Shown piece by piece: positions 40,277 through 49,292 of a stretch of 64,000 bases of DNA (positions are counted from its first letter, which is position 1; each line of letters opens with the position of its first letter). The DNA comes from Cognatiyoonia sp965661665. GTDB lineage: Bacteria > Pseudomonadota > Alphaproteobacteria > Rhodobacterales > Rhodobacteraceae. The translations under genes were made by a program, and so were the position numbers. Below the pieces are notes generated by a model that did not search any database, was not told where the DNA came from, and worked only from the letters and a program-made list of their open reading frames with translations. Location of the stretch: contig NZ_CBFIEO010000011.1 in NCBI RefSeq assembly GCF_965661665.1, positions 42,432 through 106,431 on the forward strand, given 5' to 3'.

Positions 40277-41479
40277 ATGCTGGCAAACAAACACATCTTA
40301 CTGGTGATAGGCGGCGGGATTGCCGCCTATAAATCATTGGACCTGATCCGTCGCTTTCGGGAGCGGGGGGCAAAGGTGACGGCTGTGATGACAAAAGCGG
40401 CGGCTGAGTTTGTCACGCCGTTGAGTGTCTCTGCGTTGACCGGTGAAAAGGTGTTTGAAGACCTCTTCAACCTTACGGATGAGGCGGAGATGGGCCATAT
40501 TGAGCTGTCGCGAGCCGCGGATTTGATCGTCGTGGCACCTGCAACAGCGGATTTGATGGCGAAGATGGCGCAGGGACATGCGAATGATCTCGCCTCCAAC
40601 GTACTTTTGGCGACTAACAAGCGGGTTTTGATTGCACCATCGATGAACGTGCACATGTGGACCCACCCCGCGACGCAGCGCAACCTCGCGACGCTAGAAG
40701 ATGACGGTGTTTTGATGGCTGGCCCCAATGATGGCGACATGGCCTGCGGTGAATATGGCCCTGGCCGCATGGCCGAACCTTTGGAGATTGTCGCTGCGGT
40801 GGAGGCGGGGCTGGGCGCGGGGCCACTGTCGGGCAAGCATGTGCTTGTGACCTCTGGCCCGACGCATGAACCCATTGATCCCGTCAGGTATATTGCGAAC
40901 CGGTCATCGGGCGCGCAAGGCACGGCGATTGCGCGGGCGCTGGCGATGTTGGGGGCGGATGTGACGTTCGTGACCGGTCCAGCGGATCATCCTGCGCCGC
41001 ATGGCGTGAAGGTCGTACTGGTGCAAACCGCGCAAGAAATGCTGGAGGCGGTGGAATCAGCCCTCCCTGCAGATGTAGCGATCTTTGCGGCGGCGGTCGC
41101 GGATTGGCGCGCGGCAAATGCAGGTGACAGAAAGATCAAAAAGGACGGCTCTGGCCCGCCGAGATTAGAGTTTGCAGAGAACCCAGACATCCTCGCCACG
41201 GTATCCAAAAGGAAAAAAGGTCGCCCCGGATTGATCGTCGGATTTGCGGCTGAGACGGATGATGTGGTGGCCCATGCGACGTCGAAGTTGGAAACTAAGG
41301 GTTGCGACTGGATTGTGGCAAATGATGTGTCACCTGAGACAGGGATCATGGGGGGGAGCGAGAACGCCATCACCTTGATCCGGCAATCCGGTACAGATGT
41401 TTGGCCGCGCATGACCAAGGATCAGGTCGCGGCGCGTCTGGCACAAATGATTGCAGAGACGCTTGAGGGCAAGAAGTGA
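40277..41479 (+). CDS. coaBC: Phosphopantothenoylcysteine decarboxylase / synthase
   Basis: 400 residues, two enzymes of coenzyme A synthesis in one chain. CoaC part: flavin-binding GGGIAAYKSLDLIRRF, SMNVHMWTHPATQRNL with the active histidine, and catalytic cysteine in GDMACGEYGPGRMAEP. CoaB part: TSGPTHEPIDPVRYIANRSS, AAAVADWRA, KIKK and IVANDVS. ATG 40277 is preferred to TTG 40274. The stop overlaps the dut start in GTGA; coaBC-dut is a common bacterial pair. Confidence 0.95.
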   Translation: MLANKHILLVIGGGIAAYKSLDLIRRFRERGAKVTAVMTKAAAEFVTPLSVSALTGEKVFEDLFNLTDEAEMGHIELSRAADLIVVAPATADLMAKMAQGHANDLASNVLLATNKRVLIAPSMNVHMWTHPATQRNLATLEDDGVLMAGPNDGDMACGEYGPGRMAEPLEIVAAVEAGLGAGPLSGKHVLVTSGPTHEPIDPVRYIANRSSGAQGTAIARALAMLGADVTFVTGPADHPAPHGVKVVLVQTAQEMLEAVESALPADVAIFAAAVADWRAANAGDRKIKKDGSGPPRLEFAENPDILATVSKRKKGRPGLIVGFAAETDDVVAHATSKLETKGCDWIVANDVSPETGIMGGSENAITLIRQSGTDVWPRMTKDQVAARLAQMIAETLEGKK

Positions 41480-41949
41480 TACCTCCCACAGTGCAGATCG
41501 CGTGGTTGGCGGAGGCCGATCAGCGCTTGCCGCTCCCCCGTTACGAGACGGCCGGGGCTGCTGGCGCAGACATTTGCGCTAATTTCCCAGAGGGTCAGCG
41601 GGATGACGGGTTTGTTTTGGAGTTTGGTCAGCGGGTTTTGATCCCGACCGGTTTGACGATGGCGATTCCTGTGGGATTTGAGGTGCAAGTGCGGCCACGG
41701 TCCGGCTTGGCCTTGAAGAACGGGATCACGCTGCTCAACACACCCGGTACGATCGACAGTGACTACCGCGGGCCTGTTGGCATCATTGCCGTCAATCTGG
41801 GGCAAGAACCGTTTCACATTACGCACGGGATGCGCATCGCTCAGATCGTTGTGGCGCCTGTGGTGCAGGCGGCTTTTGATGTGGTTGAGACATTGGATAC
41901 CACAGAACGCGGCGCTGGTGGGTTTGGATCAACGGGGACCCAGTCATGA
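41476..41949 (+). CDS. dut: dUTP diphosphatase
   Basis: 157 residues with the five trimeric dUTPase motifs: AGAAGADICAN, RPRSGLALKNG, NTPGTIDSDYRGP, HGMRIAQIVVAP, and RGAGGFGSTG at the C terminus. It removes dUTP and supplies dUMP. GTG 41476 overlaps coaBC by four bases; the stop overlaps the next gene in ATGA. Confidence 0.95.
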   Translation: MIPPTVQIAWLAEADQRLPLPRYETAGAAGADICANFPEGQRDDGFVLEFGQRVLIPTGLTMAIPVGFEVQVRPRSGLALKNGITLLNTPGTIDSDYRGPVGIIAVNLGQEPFHITHGMRIAQIVVAPVVQAAFDVVETLDTTERGAGGFGSTGTQS

Positions 41950-42992
41950 TCATGGTCGGCGCGATGGCCGCCGTGATTTGGGGGATTGGCGTCGTGATGG
42001 GCAAGCCGCGCAATGCCCGCTGGATCATGATCGGCATCTTGTTGGTGGCCGTGATCGCGCTGCAATTGGTGCTGCCGGATGGTCATCCATTGCGTGAGGC
42101 GACGGGTGGCGATGCGCGGCTGTGGCTGTTGGTCGTGGCCTTTAGCGGGATTGTTTGGGCATATCGAATCCTCCTTAGGCGGTTGAAGGCGCGGGTGGTG
42201 CAGCCTGACGTAGCGGTTCAACAACAGGGCGACTTTACCGCGACAGAACTTGACCGCTACGCGCGGCATATCGTGCTGCGGGAGATTGGCGGCCCGGGTC
42301 AAAAATCGCTCAAAAACGCCAAAGTTTTCGTGATTGGGGCCGGTGGTTTGGGGTCGCCCACCTTGCAATATCTGGCGGCGGCGGGCGTTGGCACGATTGG
42401 TGTCATCGATGATGACACAGTTGAGAACACCAACCTGCAACGCCAGGTGATTCACCGCGATGAGAGCATTGGTGCGCCCAAAGTCACCTCTGCCGCTGAG
42501 GCGATGGTGGCTCAAAACCCCTACACAGACGTGCGGGCTTATGAGCGGCGGCTGACGGGTGACATCGCTGAGGAATTGTTCGTCGAATATGATGTCATCC
42601 TCGACGGGTCTGACAATTTCGACACGCGGTATTTGGTGAATGAGACGGCGACTAGGCTGGAAAAGCCTCTGATTGCCGCGGCTTTGACGCAGTGGGAAGG
42701 GCAGATCAGCTTTTATGACCCGTCAAATGGCGGGCCGTGCTATGCCTGTGTATTCCCGACGCCTGCCGATCCGAGCCTTGTGCCAAGCTGTGCCGAAGCC
42801 GGTGTCTTAGGGCCATTGCCCGGCGTAGTTGGGTCAATGATGGCGGCGGAAGCGATCAAGGTGATCACGGGCGCAGGTGAGCCGCTCAGAGGCCGATTGA
42901 TGATTTATGACGCGCTCTACGCGGACACGCGGACCATTCAAACCAAGATCGATCCAGATTGCGCGGTCTGCGGTGGAAAAGGGGCGGCCTGA
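41946..42992 (+). CDS. moeB: MoeB/ThiF-type adenylyltransferase with N-terminal membrane segments
   Basis: 348 residues. The E1-like core (from about 98) has FTATELDRYARHIVLREIGG, ATP loop GAGGLGSP at 131-138, the DDDTVENTNLQRQ arginine finger and zinc ligands CYAC and CAVC. It would adenylate a ubiquitin-like sulfur carrier (MoaD or ThiS) for molybdopterin or thiamine. Xanthine dehydrogenase at 56-60 kb needs molybdopterin. Unlike most MoeB, residues 1-80 hold about three hydrophobic segments, so this enzyme is probably membrane-bound. ATGA overlap with dut. Confidence 0.88.
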   Translation: MIMVGAMAAVIWGIGVVMGKPRNARWIMIGILLVAVIALQLVLPDGHPLREATGGDARLWLLVVAFSGIVWAYRILLRRLKARVVQPDVAVQQQGDFTATELDRYARHIVLREIGGPGQKSLKNAKVFVIGAGGLGSPTLQYLAAAGVGTIGVIDDDTVENTNLQRQVIHRDESIGAPKVTSAAEAMVAQNPYTDVRAYERRLTGDIAEELFVEYDVILDGSDNFDTRYLVNETATRLEKPLIAAALTQWEGQISFYDPSNGGPCYACVFPTPADPSLVPSCAEAGVLGPLPGVVGSMMAAEAIKVITGAGEPLRGRLMIYDALYADTRTIQTKIDPDCAVCGGKGAA

Positions 42993-43021
42993 CGCCTAGG
43001 TCATCCCTAAAGGAGACATTC

Positions 43022-45049
43022 ATGACGAACCCGTTGCTGTCCGATTGGGATAACCCGTTTGATTTGCCGCCATTTGACGTGATCGAGGACGCGCATTTTG
43101 CGCCAGCGGCGGATCACGCACTGAAAGAAGCGCGCGCCGCCATCAAGGCGATTGCTGAGAATCAGGATGCGCCGACCTTTGCCAATACCATTGAGGCATT
43201 GGAACTGGCGGAGTTTCAGTTGGGCCGCATCTTTGGCGCGTTCTATGCCGTGGCGGGGGCCGACAGCAATCCCGCGCGGGAAGCGTTGCAGCGTGAGTTC
43301 GCACCCAAGCTGAGTGCTTTTGGCTCAGAAGTGGCGGAGAATAAGGCGCTGTTCCAACGGATTGAGACGTTGTGGCAGTCCCGCGATGCGCTTGACCTGA
43401 CGGATGAGCAGCGGCGCGTTTTAATGCTGACGCGGCGGGGCTATGTCCGGCAAGGGGCACAGTTGGAAGGCGAGGCCTCTGATCGTTTGCGTGAAGTTAA
43501 ATCGCGGTTGTCCGTTTTGGGGACGGAATTCACGCAGAACCTGCTCGCCGACGAACGGGCGTGGTTCATGGCGCTGGGCGAGGGCGATCTGGACGGTTTG
43601 CCAGACTTCGTGATCGATGCGGCCCGTGCGGCAGGTGAGGAGAAAGAGGCGGGCTGCCCAGTGGTGACGCTCTCACGCTCGCTCATTGTGCCGTTTCTGC
43701 AATTTTCCCCCAATCGTGCGCTGCGTCAGAAAGCCTATGAAGCGTGGGGAGCGCGTGGGGCAAATGGTGGTGAGACCGACAACCGCGCGATTGCGGCGGA
43801 AACGCTGAAGCTCCGCGAAGAGCGGGCCAGGCTTTTGGGTTATAAGACTTTCGCGGACTACAAGCTAGAGACGGAAATGGCGGGCACGCCGGATGCGGTG
43901 CGTGACCTTTTGATGCAGGTTTGGGCCCCAGCCCGCGCGAGTGCGGAAGCGGACGCGGCTGTCTTGACGGAAATGCTTCACAAAGATGGTCATAATGGGC
44001 CTTTGGAGCCTTGGGATTGGCGCTATTATTCGGAGTTGCGTCGGAAAGCGGAGCATGACCTCGATGAGGCGGCGTTGAAACCGTATTTGCAGCTTGATCG
44101 GATGATTGAAGCGTCGTTCACTTGTGCGGAGCGACTGTTTGGGTTGTCCTTCACGCCTTTGGACGGCCCCACCTATCACCCTGATGTGCGGATGTGGGAT
44201 GTGACCCGCGATGCGGAGCATATCGCTGTTTTCATTGGGGATTATTTTGCACGTCCCTCCAAACGCTCTGGCGCGTGGTGCATGGCGATGCAGTCGCAAC
44301 AGCGGCTCGCTGGTGATTTGAGACCGCATGTCGTCAATGTCTGCAATTTCGCAAAACCCGCTAAGGGGTCGCCCGCGCGGTTGTCGTTTGACGATGCGCG
44401 GACGCTCTTTCACGAGTTTGGCCACGCGCTGCATCAGATGCTGTCGGATGTGACGTATGAGAGCATATCCGGCACCTCCGTCGCCCGCGATTTTGTCGAA
44501 CTGCCAAGCCAGCTTTATGAGCATTGGCTGGCTGTGCCAGAGGTGCTGGCAGAGTTTGCGACCCATGCCGAAACGGGTGAGCCGATGCCAAAAGATATGC
44601 TGGATCGGATGTTAGCGGCGGCGAACTACGATACGGGCTTCCAGACTGTAGAATATGTGGCCTCTGCCTTGGTTGATCTGGCGTTCCACGACGGACCGGC
44701 GCCGTCTGACCCAATGCAAAAGCAGGCCGAAATGTTGGAAGAGATTGGAATGCCCCATGCCATTCGGATGCGCCACGCGACGCCGCATTTTGCGCATGTC
44801 TTTGCGGGTGACGGCTATTCCAGCGGCTACTACAGCTACATGTGGTCAGAGGTGATGGATGCAGATGCGTTTGAAGCGTTCGAAGAAGCGGGTGATCCTT
44901 TTGATCCGGCACTTGCCAAAAAGCTGGAAGAAACCATCCTGTCGTCTGGTGGGTCTGTCGATGCGGCGGAGCTTTACACCGCATTCAGGGGGCGGTTGCC
45001 GGGTGTTCAGGCATTGCTGAAGGGGCGCGGGCTCGACAAAGCGACTTAA
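43022..45049 (+). CDS. M3 family oligopeptidase (peptidyl-dipeptidase Dcp / OpdA type)
   Basis: 675 residues, a zinc peptidase of thimet-oligopeptidase type that degrades short peptides in the cytoplasm (no signal peptide). Zinc motif HEFGHALH at 464-471, third ligand in ESISGTSVARDFVELPSQ, and the substrate loop GYSSGYYSYMWSEV. N terminus NPLLSDWDNPFDLPPFDVI is typical of Dcp. ATG 43022 fits this start and a GGAG site; an in-frame start at 42959 is not supported. Stop overlaps the convergent gene (TTAA). Confidence 0.93.
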   Translation: MTNPLLSDWDNPFDLPPFDVIEDAHFAPAADHALKEARAAIKAIAENQDAPTFANTIEALELAEFQLGRIFGAFYAVAGADSNPAREALQREFAPKLSAFGSEVAENKALFQRIETLWQSRDALDLTDEQRRVLMLTRRGYVRQGAQLEGEASDRLREVKSRLSVLGTEFTQNLLADERAWFMALGEGDLDGLPDFVIDAARAAGEEKEAGCPVVTLSRSLIVPFLQFSPNRALRQKAYEAWGARGANGGETDNRAIAAETLKLREERARLLGYKTFADYKLETEMAGTPDAVRDLLMQVWAPARASAEADAAVLTEMLHKDGHNGPLEPWDWRYYSELRRKAEHDLDEAALKPYLQLDRMIEASFTCAERLFGLSFTPLDGPTYHPDVRMWDVTRDAEHIAVFIGDYFARPSKRSGAWCMAMQSQQRLAGDLRPHVVNVCNFAKPAKGSPARLSFDDARTLFHEFGHALHQMLSDVTYESISGTSVARDFVELPSQLYEHWLAVPEVLAEFATHAETGEPMPKDMLDRMLAAANYDTGFQTVEYVASALVDLAFHDGPAPSDPMQKQAEMLEEIGMPHAIRMRHATPHFAHVFAGDGYSSGYYSYMWSEVMDADAFEAFEEAGDPFDPALAKKLEETILSSGGSVDAAELYTAFRGRLPGVQALLKGRGLDKAT

Positions 45050-45576
45050 TCGCGTAATTCTTCCGCGGTCACGCCCCAAAGATGGGATTTTTCAACCCAG
45101 CCGCGGTAGCCACCTGCGTTGACCTTGCACCAGTCCAATTCGCATTCCCCAAGCCGTGCGATCACACCGCTGTGGACTTCGGCCACTTCAAAGCTTTCAA
45201 GATCAGGGCGCTTATAGAGCGTGACCTGATCCTCAACGATAACGGTGCGGATGCCTGAGAGCATGGTGTAGTGCACCCAACCGCCTTGGTCGTCGCGATC
45301 AAGGACACGACGCCAATGGCCGTATTCTGCCACAACGCGCAGTGGCATTTCGCGGCGTTGGAAGACCCAGTCGATGCGGTGGCTGAGCGATGGGCCGCGC
45401 CTGACGTTGCTTTCGCTGGCTTTCAGGGACACGAAGCGCGGCAGGGGGAGGTTCGTCTCCGGTCCAATGACAGGCCCGTTTGTGATAGAAGTATCAGCGC
45501 GTGTGACTTCCTCCGCCCCAGCAGATGAAGTGCTGACGCCGACCAGCAAACAGCAAATCAATGCCTTGAACTTCAC
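45046..45576 (-). CDS. Secreted protein with bacterial SH3-like domains
   Basis: 176 residues with a signal peptide (KFKALICCLLVGVSTSSAGA) from GTG 45576. The body has two SH3-type stretches: SNVRRGPSLSHRIDWVFQ with GHWRRVLDRDDQGGWVHYTM, and LYKRPDLESFEVAEVHSG with GGYRGWVEKSHLWGV. Such proteins often bind the cell wall in the periplasm. It is divergent from the hydroxyacid dehydrogenase gene, 110 bases apart. ATG starts further upstream would lie outside the signal sequence. Confidence 0.85.
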   Translation of the reverse strand: MKFKALICCLLVGVSTSSAGAEEVTRADTSITNGPVIGPETNLPLPRFVSLKASESNVRRGPSLSHRIDWVFQRREMPLRVVAEYGHWRRVLDRDDQGGWVHYTMLSGIRTVIVEDQVTLYKRPDLESFEVAEVHSGVIARLGECELDWCKVNAGGYRGWVEKSHLWGVTAEELRD

Positions 45577-45686
45577 GTCTCGGGTTCCTGTTCCGACTGC
45601 TCTTTCGCGTGGGTTCTTGTGCCCCGCGATCTTTGAAGGCAACCTGTCATGGAAACGCGAGAGTTGGAAGCCGTCGGGAGGGCTGA

Positions 45687-46673
45687 ATGCCAAGCAAAAA
45701 GCTGAGTGTTGTTGTCACGCGACGGTTGCCCGACGTGGTTGAGACGCGGATGTCGGAACTTTTCAACATGACGCTGCGCTATGAAGACACTCAGATGAGC
45801 ACCGATGAACTGGCGCAAGCCATGTCGGATGCCGATGTCTTGGTGCCGACAATCACGGATAAGATTGATGCCGACCTTTTGGCGCGGGCGGGTGACAAGC
45901 TGAAGCTGATCGCGAACTATGGGGCCGGTGTCGACAATATCGACGTTGCTGCCGCCCGACAGCGCGGCATCCATGTGACCAACACGCCGGATGTCATGAC
46001 CGATGATACGGCTGATATGACGATGGGGCTGATCCTGGGCGTGACCCGCCGCTTGGCCGAAGGGTTCCGCATTGCGCAGTCGGACGACTGGGGCGGTTGG
46101 GCGCCCACCGCGATGTTGGGCGGGCGGATCAAAGGGCGATGCTTGGGCATCCTTGGGATGGGCCGGATCGGGCAAGCAGTGGCACGCCGTGCGAAAGCCT
46201 TTGGCATGCAGGTCCATTACCACAACCGCCGCAGGCTACGGACGGAGATTGAGGAGGCGCTAGAGGCGACCTACTGGGAAAGCCTCGATCAGATGGTGGC
46301 GCGGGTCGATGTTTTGTCGATCAATTGCCCGCACACGCCTTCGACTTATCACCTAATGAACGCGCGGCGCTTGCGGTTGTTGAAACCCAGCGCAGTGATC
46401 GTGAACACGTCCCGTGGCGAAGTGATCGACGAAAACGCGCTCACAAGGATGATCCGCGCTGGGGAGATTGCGGGTGCGGGCTTGGATGTGTTTGAGCGCG
46501 GACATGAGATCAATCCGCGCCTCAAAGCGCTGCCAAACGTCATTCTTCTGCCGCACATGGGCTCTGCCACGGTCGAAGGCCGCGTGGAGATGGGGGAGAA
46601 GGTTTTGATCAACATCCGGACCTTCCAAGACGGCCACAGGCCGCCCGACCTCGTCCTACCCTCTGCTCACTAA
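45687..46673 (+). CDS. D-isomer 2-hydroxyacid dehydrogenase (glyoxylate/hydroxypyruvate reductase type)
   Basis: 328 residues. Rossmann motif GILGMGRIGQAVARRA, NYGAGVDNIDVAAARQRG, and the catalytic Arg (NTSRGEVID), Glu and His (LLPHMGSATVEGR). The overall sequence fits NAD(P)H-dependent glyoxylate or hydroxypyruvate reductases. Glyoxylate would arise from the glycine and sarcosine chemistry of the two oxidases that follow and from the ethylmalonyl-CoA pathway, but the substrate is inferred. Confidence 0.9.
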   Translation: MPSKKLSVVVTRRLPDVVETRMSELFNMTLRYEDTQMSTDELAQAMSDADVLVPTITDKIDADLLARAGDKLKLIANYGAGVDNIDVAAARQRGIHVTNTPDVMTDDTADMTMGLILGVTRRLAEGFRIAQSDDWGGWAPTAMLGGRIKGRCLGILGMGRIGQAVARRAKAFGMQVHYHNRRRLRTEIEEALEATYWESLDQMVARVDVLSINCPHTPSTYHLMNARRLRLLKPSAVIVNTSRGEVIDENALTRMIRAGEIAGAGLDVFERGHEINPRLKALPNVILLPHMGSATVEGRVEMGEKVLINIRTFQDGHRPPDLVLPSAH

Positions 46674-46784
46674 GCGGTTGCTGCCTGAAAGGTCGGTTTC
46701 GCGACACACTAGGTCGGCTGGTTCTGGCGTGATTTGCCGACTTAGGCCAGATTGCCAGCAACACAGAGACCAAGGGAGTCGGCG

Positions 46785-49292
46785 ATGCAGATCAATGTGA
46801 AAGCGCTTGTAGTTGGCGGCGGTGCCGTCGGGACATCGATTGCCTATCATTTGGCCAAGGCGGGCTGGGACGACGTCATGCTGCTGGAGCGGGATGAGCT
46901 AACCTCCGGATCCACATGGCATGCTGCCGGTCTGCTGCCGCTTTTCAACATGTCTTATGCGACAACGCATATCCATAAATACTCTGTCGATTTCTACAAA
47001 ACGCTTGAGGAAGAAACAGGTCTCAACGCGGGGTTTGCGGTCGTTGGCAACCTGCGCATGGCGCAGACGCAGGAGCGTATGGATGAATACATGCTCTACG
47101 CCTCAACGGCTGAGACCTGCGACGTGCCTTACGAGTGGCTGACACCAGATGAGATCAAAGCGCGTTGGCCGCTGATCCGCACGGAAGACCTGAAGGGCGC
47201 GATTTACCACAACACGGATGGCTACATTAACCCTGCGGATGTGACGCAGGCGATGGCCAAAGGGGCGCGCCAGCGCGGCGTGATGATTGAGCGGAAATGG
47301 CAGGCCGATGCCTATCATTGGAACGGCACCCATTGGGAAGTCACCTGCACCAAGATGGTGGAAAGGGGCGGCAACCTCGTTGGGTCCGACGAACAGATCG
47401 TTGTGACAGCGGAGCATGTGGTCACTGCCTCCGGTAATCACGCACAGACCACAGCGAAAAAGCTGGGTATCAAGATCCCAGCGATCCCCGTTGAACACCA
47501 GTTCATTGTCATGGATCAGGATCCGGAGCTTGTGAAATATCGCGAAGCGGGCGGAGTGGAGCATCCGGTCGTCCGCGATGCCGATGCGCAGTCCTATGTT
47601 CGGGAAGAGCGGGGCGGCTGGATTTTAGGCGTATATGAGAAGAACGCGCCTGCTTGCTTTGAGCACGGTGTGCCGGACAGCTTCCGCGCGGATCTTTTCC
47701 CGCTCGATCTGGAGCGGATTGAAGAGCAGTACATGGCAATGATCCACCGCGTACCTTCCTGTGAGGAAAGCGGGTTGAAGGACGATTTCAACGGTCCGAT
47801 TTGCTACACACCTGATGGCAACCCGCTTGTTGGTCCCGCACCTGGTCTGACGAATATGTGGTTGGCCGAAGGATTCTCCTTCGGGATCACGGCGGCGGGT
47901 GGCACGGGCTACTACCTTGCGCAGATGATGGTCGACGGCGAGGCTGAGATCGACATGGCGTCGCTCGATCCAAAGCGCTACGGCCAAGACTGGATGACGA
48001 CGGAGTTTGCCGCCCGCAAGAACGAAGAGTGCTACGATCACGTCTACATCCTGCACCACCCAGATGAAGAGCGACCTGCTTGTCGTCCATTGCGGACCGC
48101 ACCAGCCTATGACCGACAGAAAGCGCGTGGTGCGCAGTTCGGGTGGGTGAACGGTTGGGAACGCCCGAACTACTACGGACCGCTGGATGCGCCAGACAAC
48201 TTCGATGAAGAAAGCCGGTCCTTCCGTCGCGGTGGTTGGTGGCAATATGCGGTGGAAGAGGCGAAAGCGATCCGAGAAGGCGTTGGCCTGATCGATGCAA
48301 CCGCATTTGCCAAGCATCGGATCAGCGGACCGGGGGCGACCGCGTTTTTGGATTGGTTCACTTGCAACAAGTTGCCTCGGGTTGGGCGGATCAACCTGAC
48401 GTATGCGCTTACCGCGCATGGTACGACGCGGACTGAGTACACCATCGTGCGTTTGGCGGAAGATGATTACTACCTCGTCTCAGCCGGTGGCTGGCATAGC
48501 TATGACGAGGACTTCCTCTACAAAGCGATTGCTGAGAAGGAAGAAGAATTCGGCCGCATCAACGCGCAGGATGTCACAACTCAATGGGGTGTCTTCGCGA
48601 TTGCGGGCCCGAAGTCTCGCGACGTTTTGAAAGAGGTAATCGGTGGATCTGATCCTGAGAACGCCCTGTCCAACAAAAATTTCCCTTGGCTGTCAGCCAA
48701 ACAGATCGAACTTGGAATGTGCCCGGTAAATGCGATCCGAGTGGCCTATACGGGTGAGCTTGGATGGGAGTTGCATCATCCGATTGAAATGCAGACCTAC
48801 CTGTTCGATCTGCTTGAAAAAGCTGGTGAGAAACATGGGATGAAGCTGGTCGGTGCTCGTGCGCAGAACTGGCTGCGTCAGGAGAAATCTTATCGCGCTT
48901 TCGGCACCGAACTTGGCCGTGATGCGACCCCACAAGAGGCGGATTTGCCGCGGTTCATTGATCTGAGCAAAGACTTCCACGGCAAAGACGCGATGGTTGC
49001 CAAGGGCATCCGGTCCAAATGTGTGACACTGCTGATCGATGGCCCGTCTGACGCGGACCCATGGGGACGTGAGGCGCTTTACACCGTGGAGGGGGAGCGT
49101 GTTGGGCGTCTGACCTCTGGCGGATACTCCGTCGCGTTTGAGAAGAGCATCGGCATGGGCTACGTCCCGCCCGCTTTGGCGGAAGTTGGGACCAAGCTGA
49201 AGGTCAAGATGCTTGATCAGCTTTGGGACGCTCAGATCGTTGAGGACAGCCCTTACGATCCGAAGAACGAGGTCATTCGGAAAGACGGCTAA
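46785..49292 (+). CDS. Dimethylglycine/sarcosine dehydrogenase-like flavoprotein with GcvT domain
   Basis: 835 residues. N-terminal DAO fold: GGGAVG (11-16) and SGSTWHAAGL with H46, the residue that binds FAD covalently in dimethylglycine and sarcosine dehydrogenases. C-terminal GcvT folate domain: GVGLIDATAFAKHRISGPG, GVFAIAGPKSRDVL, AYTGELGWELHH. It would demethylate dimethylglycine or sarcosine, passing the methyl group to tetrahydrofolate, as in glycine-betaine breakdown. ATG 46785 follows GGGAG. Exact substrate open. Confidence 0.88.
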   Translation: MQINVKALVVGGGAVGTSIAYHLAKAGWDDVMLLERDELTSGSTWHAAGLLPLFNMSYATTHIHKYSVDFYKTLEEETGLNAGFAVVGNLRMAQTQERMDEYMLYASTAETCDVPYEWLTPDEIKARWPLIRTEDLKGAIYHNTDGYINPADVTQAMAKGARQRGVMIERKWQADAYHWNGTHWEVTCTKMVERGGNLVGSDEQIVVTAEHVVTASGNHAQTTAKKLGIKIPAIPVEHQFIVMDQDPELVKYREAGGVEHPVVRDADAQSYVREERGGWILGVYEKNAPACFEHGVPDSFRADLFPLDLERIEEQYMAMIHRVPSCEESGLKDDFNGPICYTPDGNPLVGPAPGLTNMWLAEGFSFGITAAGGTGYYLAQMMVDGEAEIDMASLDPKRYGQDWMTTEFAARKNEECYDHVYILHHPDEERPACRPLRTAPAYDRQKARGAQFGWVNGWERPNYYGPLDAPDNFDEESRSFRRGGWWQYAVEEAKAIREGVGLIDATAFAKHRISGPGATAFLDWFTCNKLPRVGRINLTYALTAHGTTRTEYTIVRLAEDDYYLVSAGGWHSYDEDFLYKAIAEKEEEFGRINAQDVTTQWGVFAIAGPKSRDVLKEVIGGSDPENALSNKNFPWLSAKQIELGMCPVNAIRVAYTGELGWELHHPIEMQTYLFDLLEKAGEKHGMKLVGARAQNWLRQEKSYRAFGTELGRDATPQEADLPRFIDLSKDFHGKDAMVAKGIRSKCVTLLIDGPSDADPWGREALYTVEGERVGRLTSGGYSVAFEKSIGMGYVPPALAEVGTKLKVKMLDQLWDAQIVEDSPYDPKNEVIRKDG

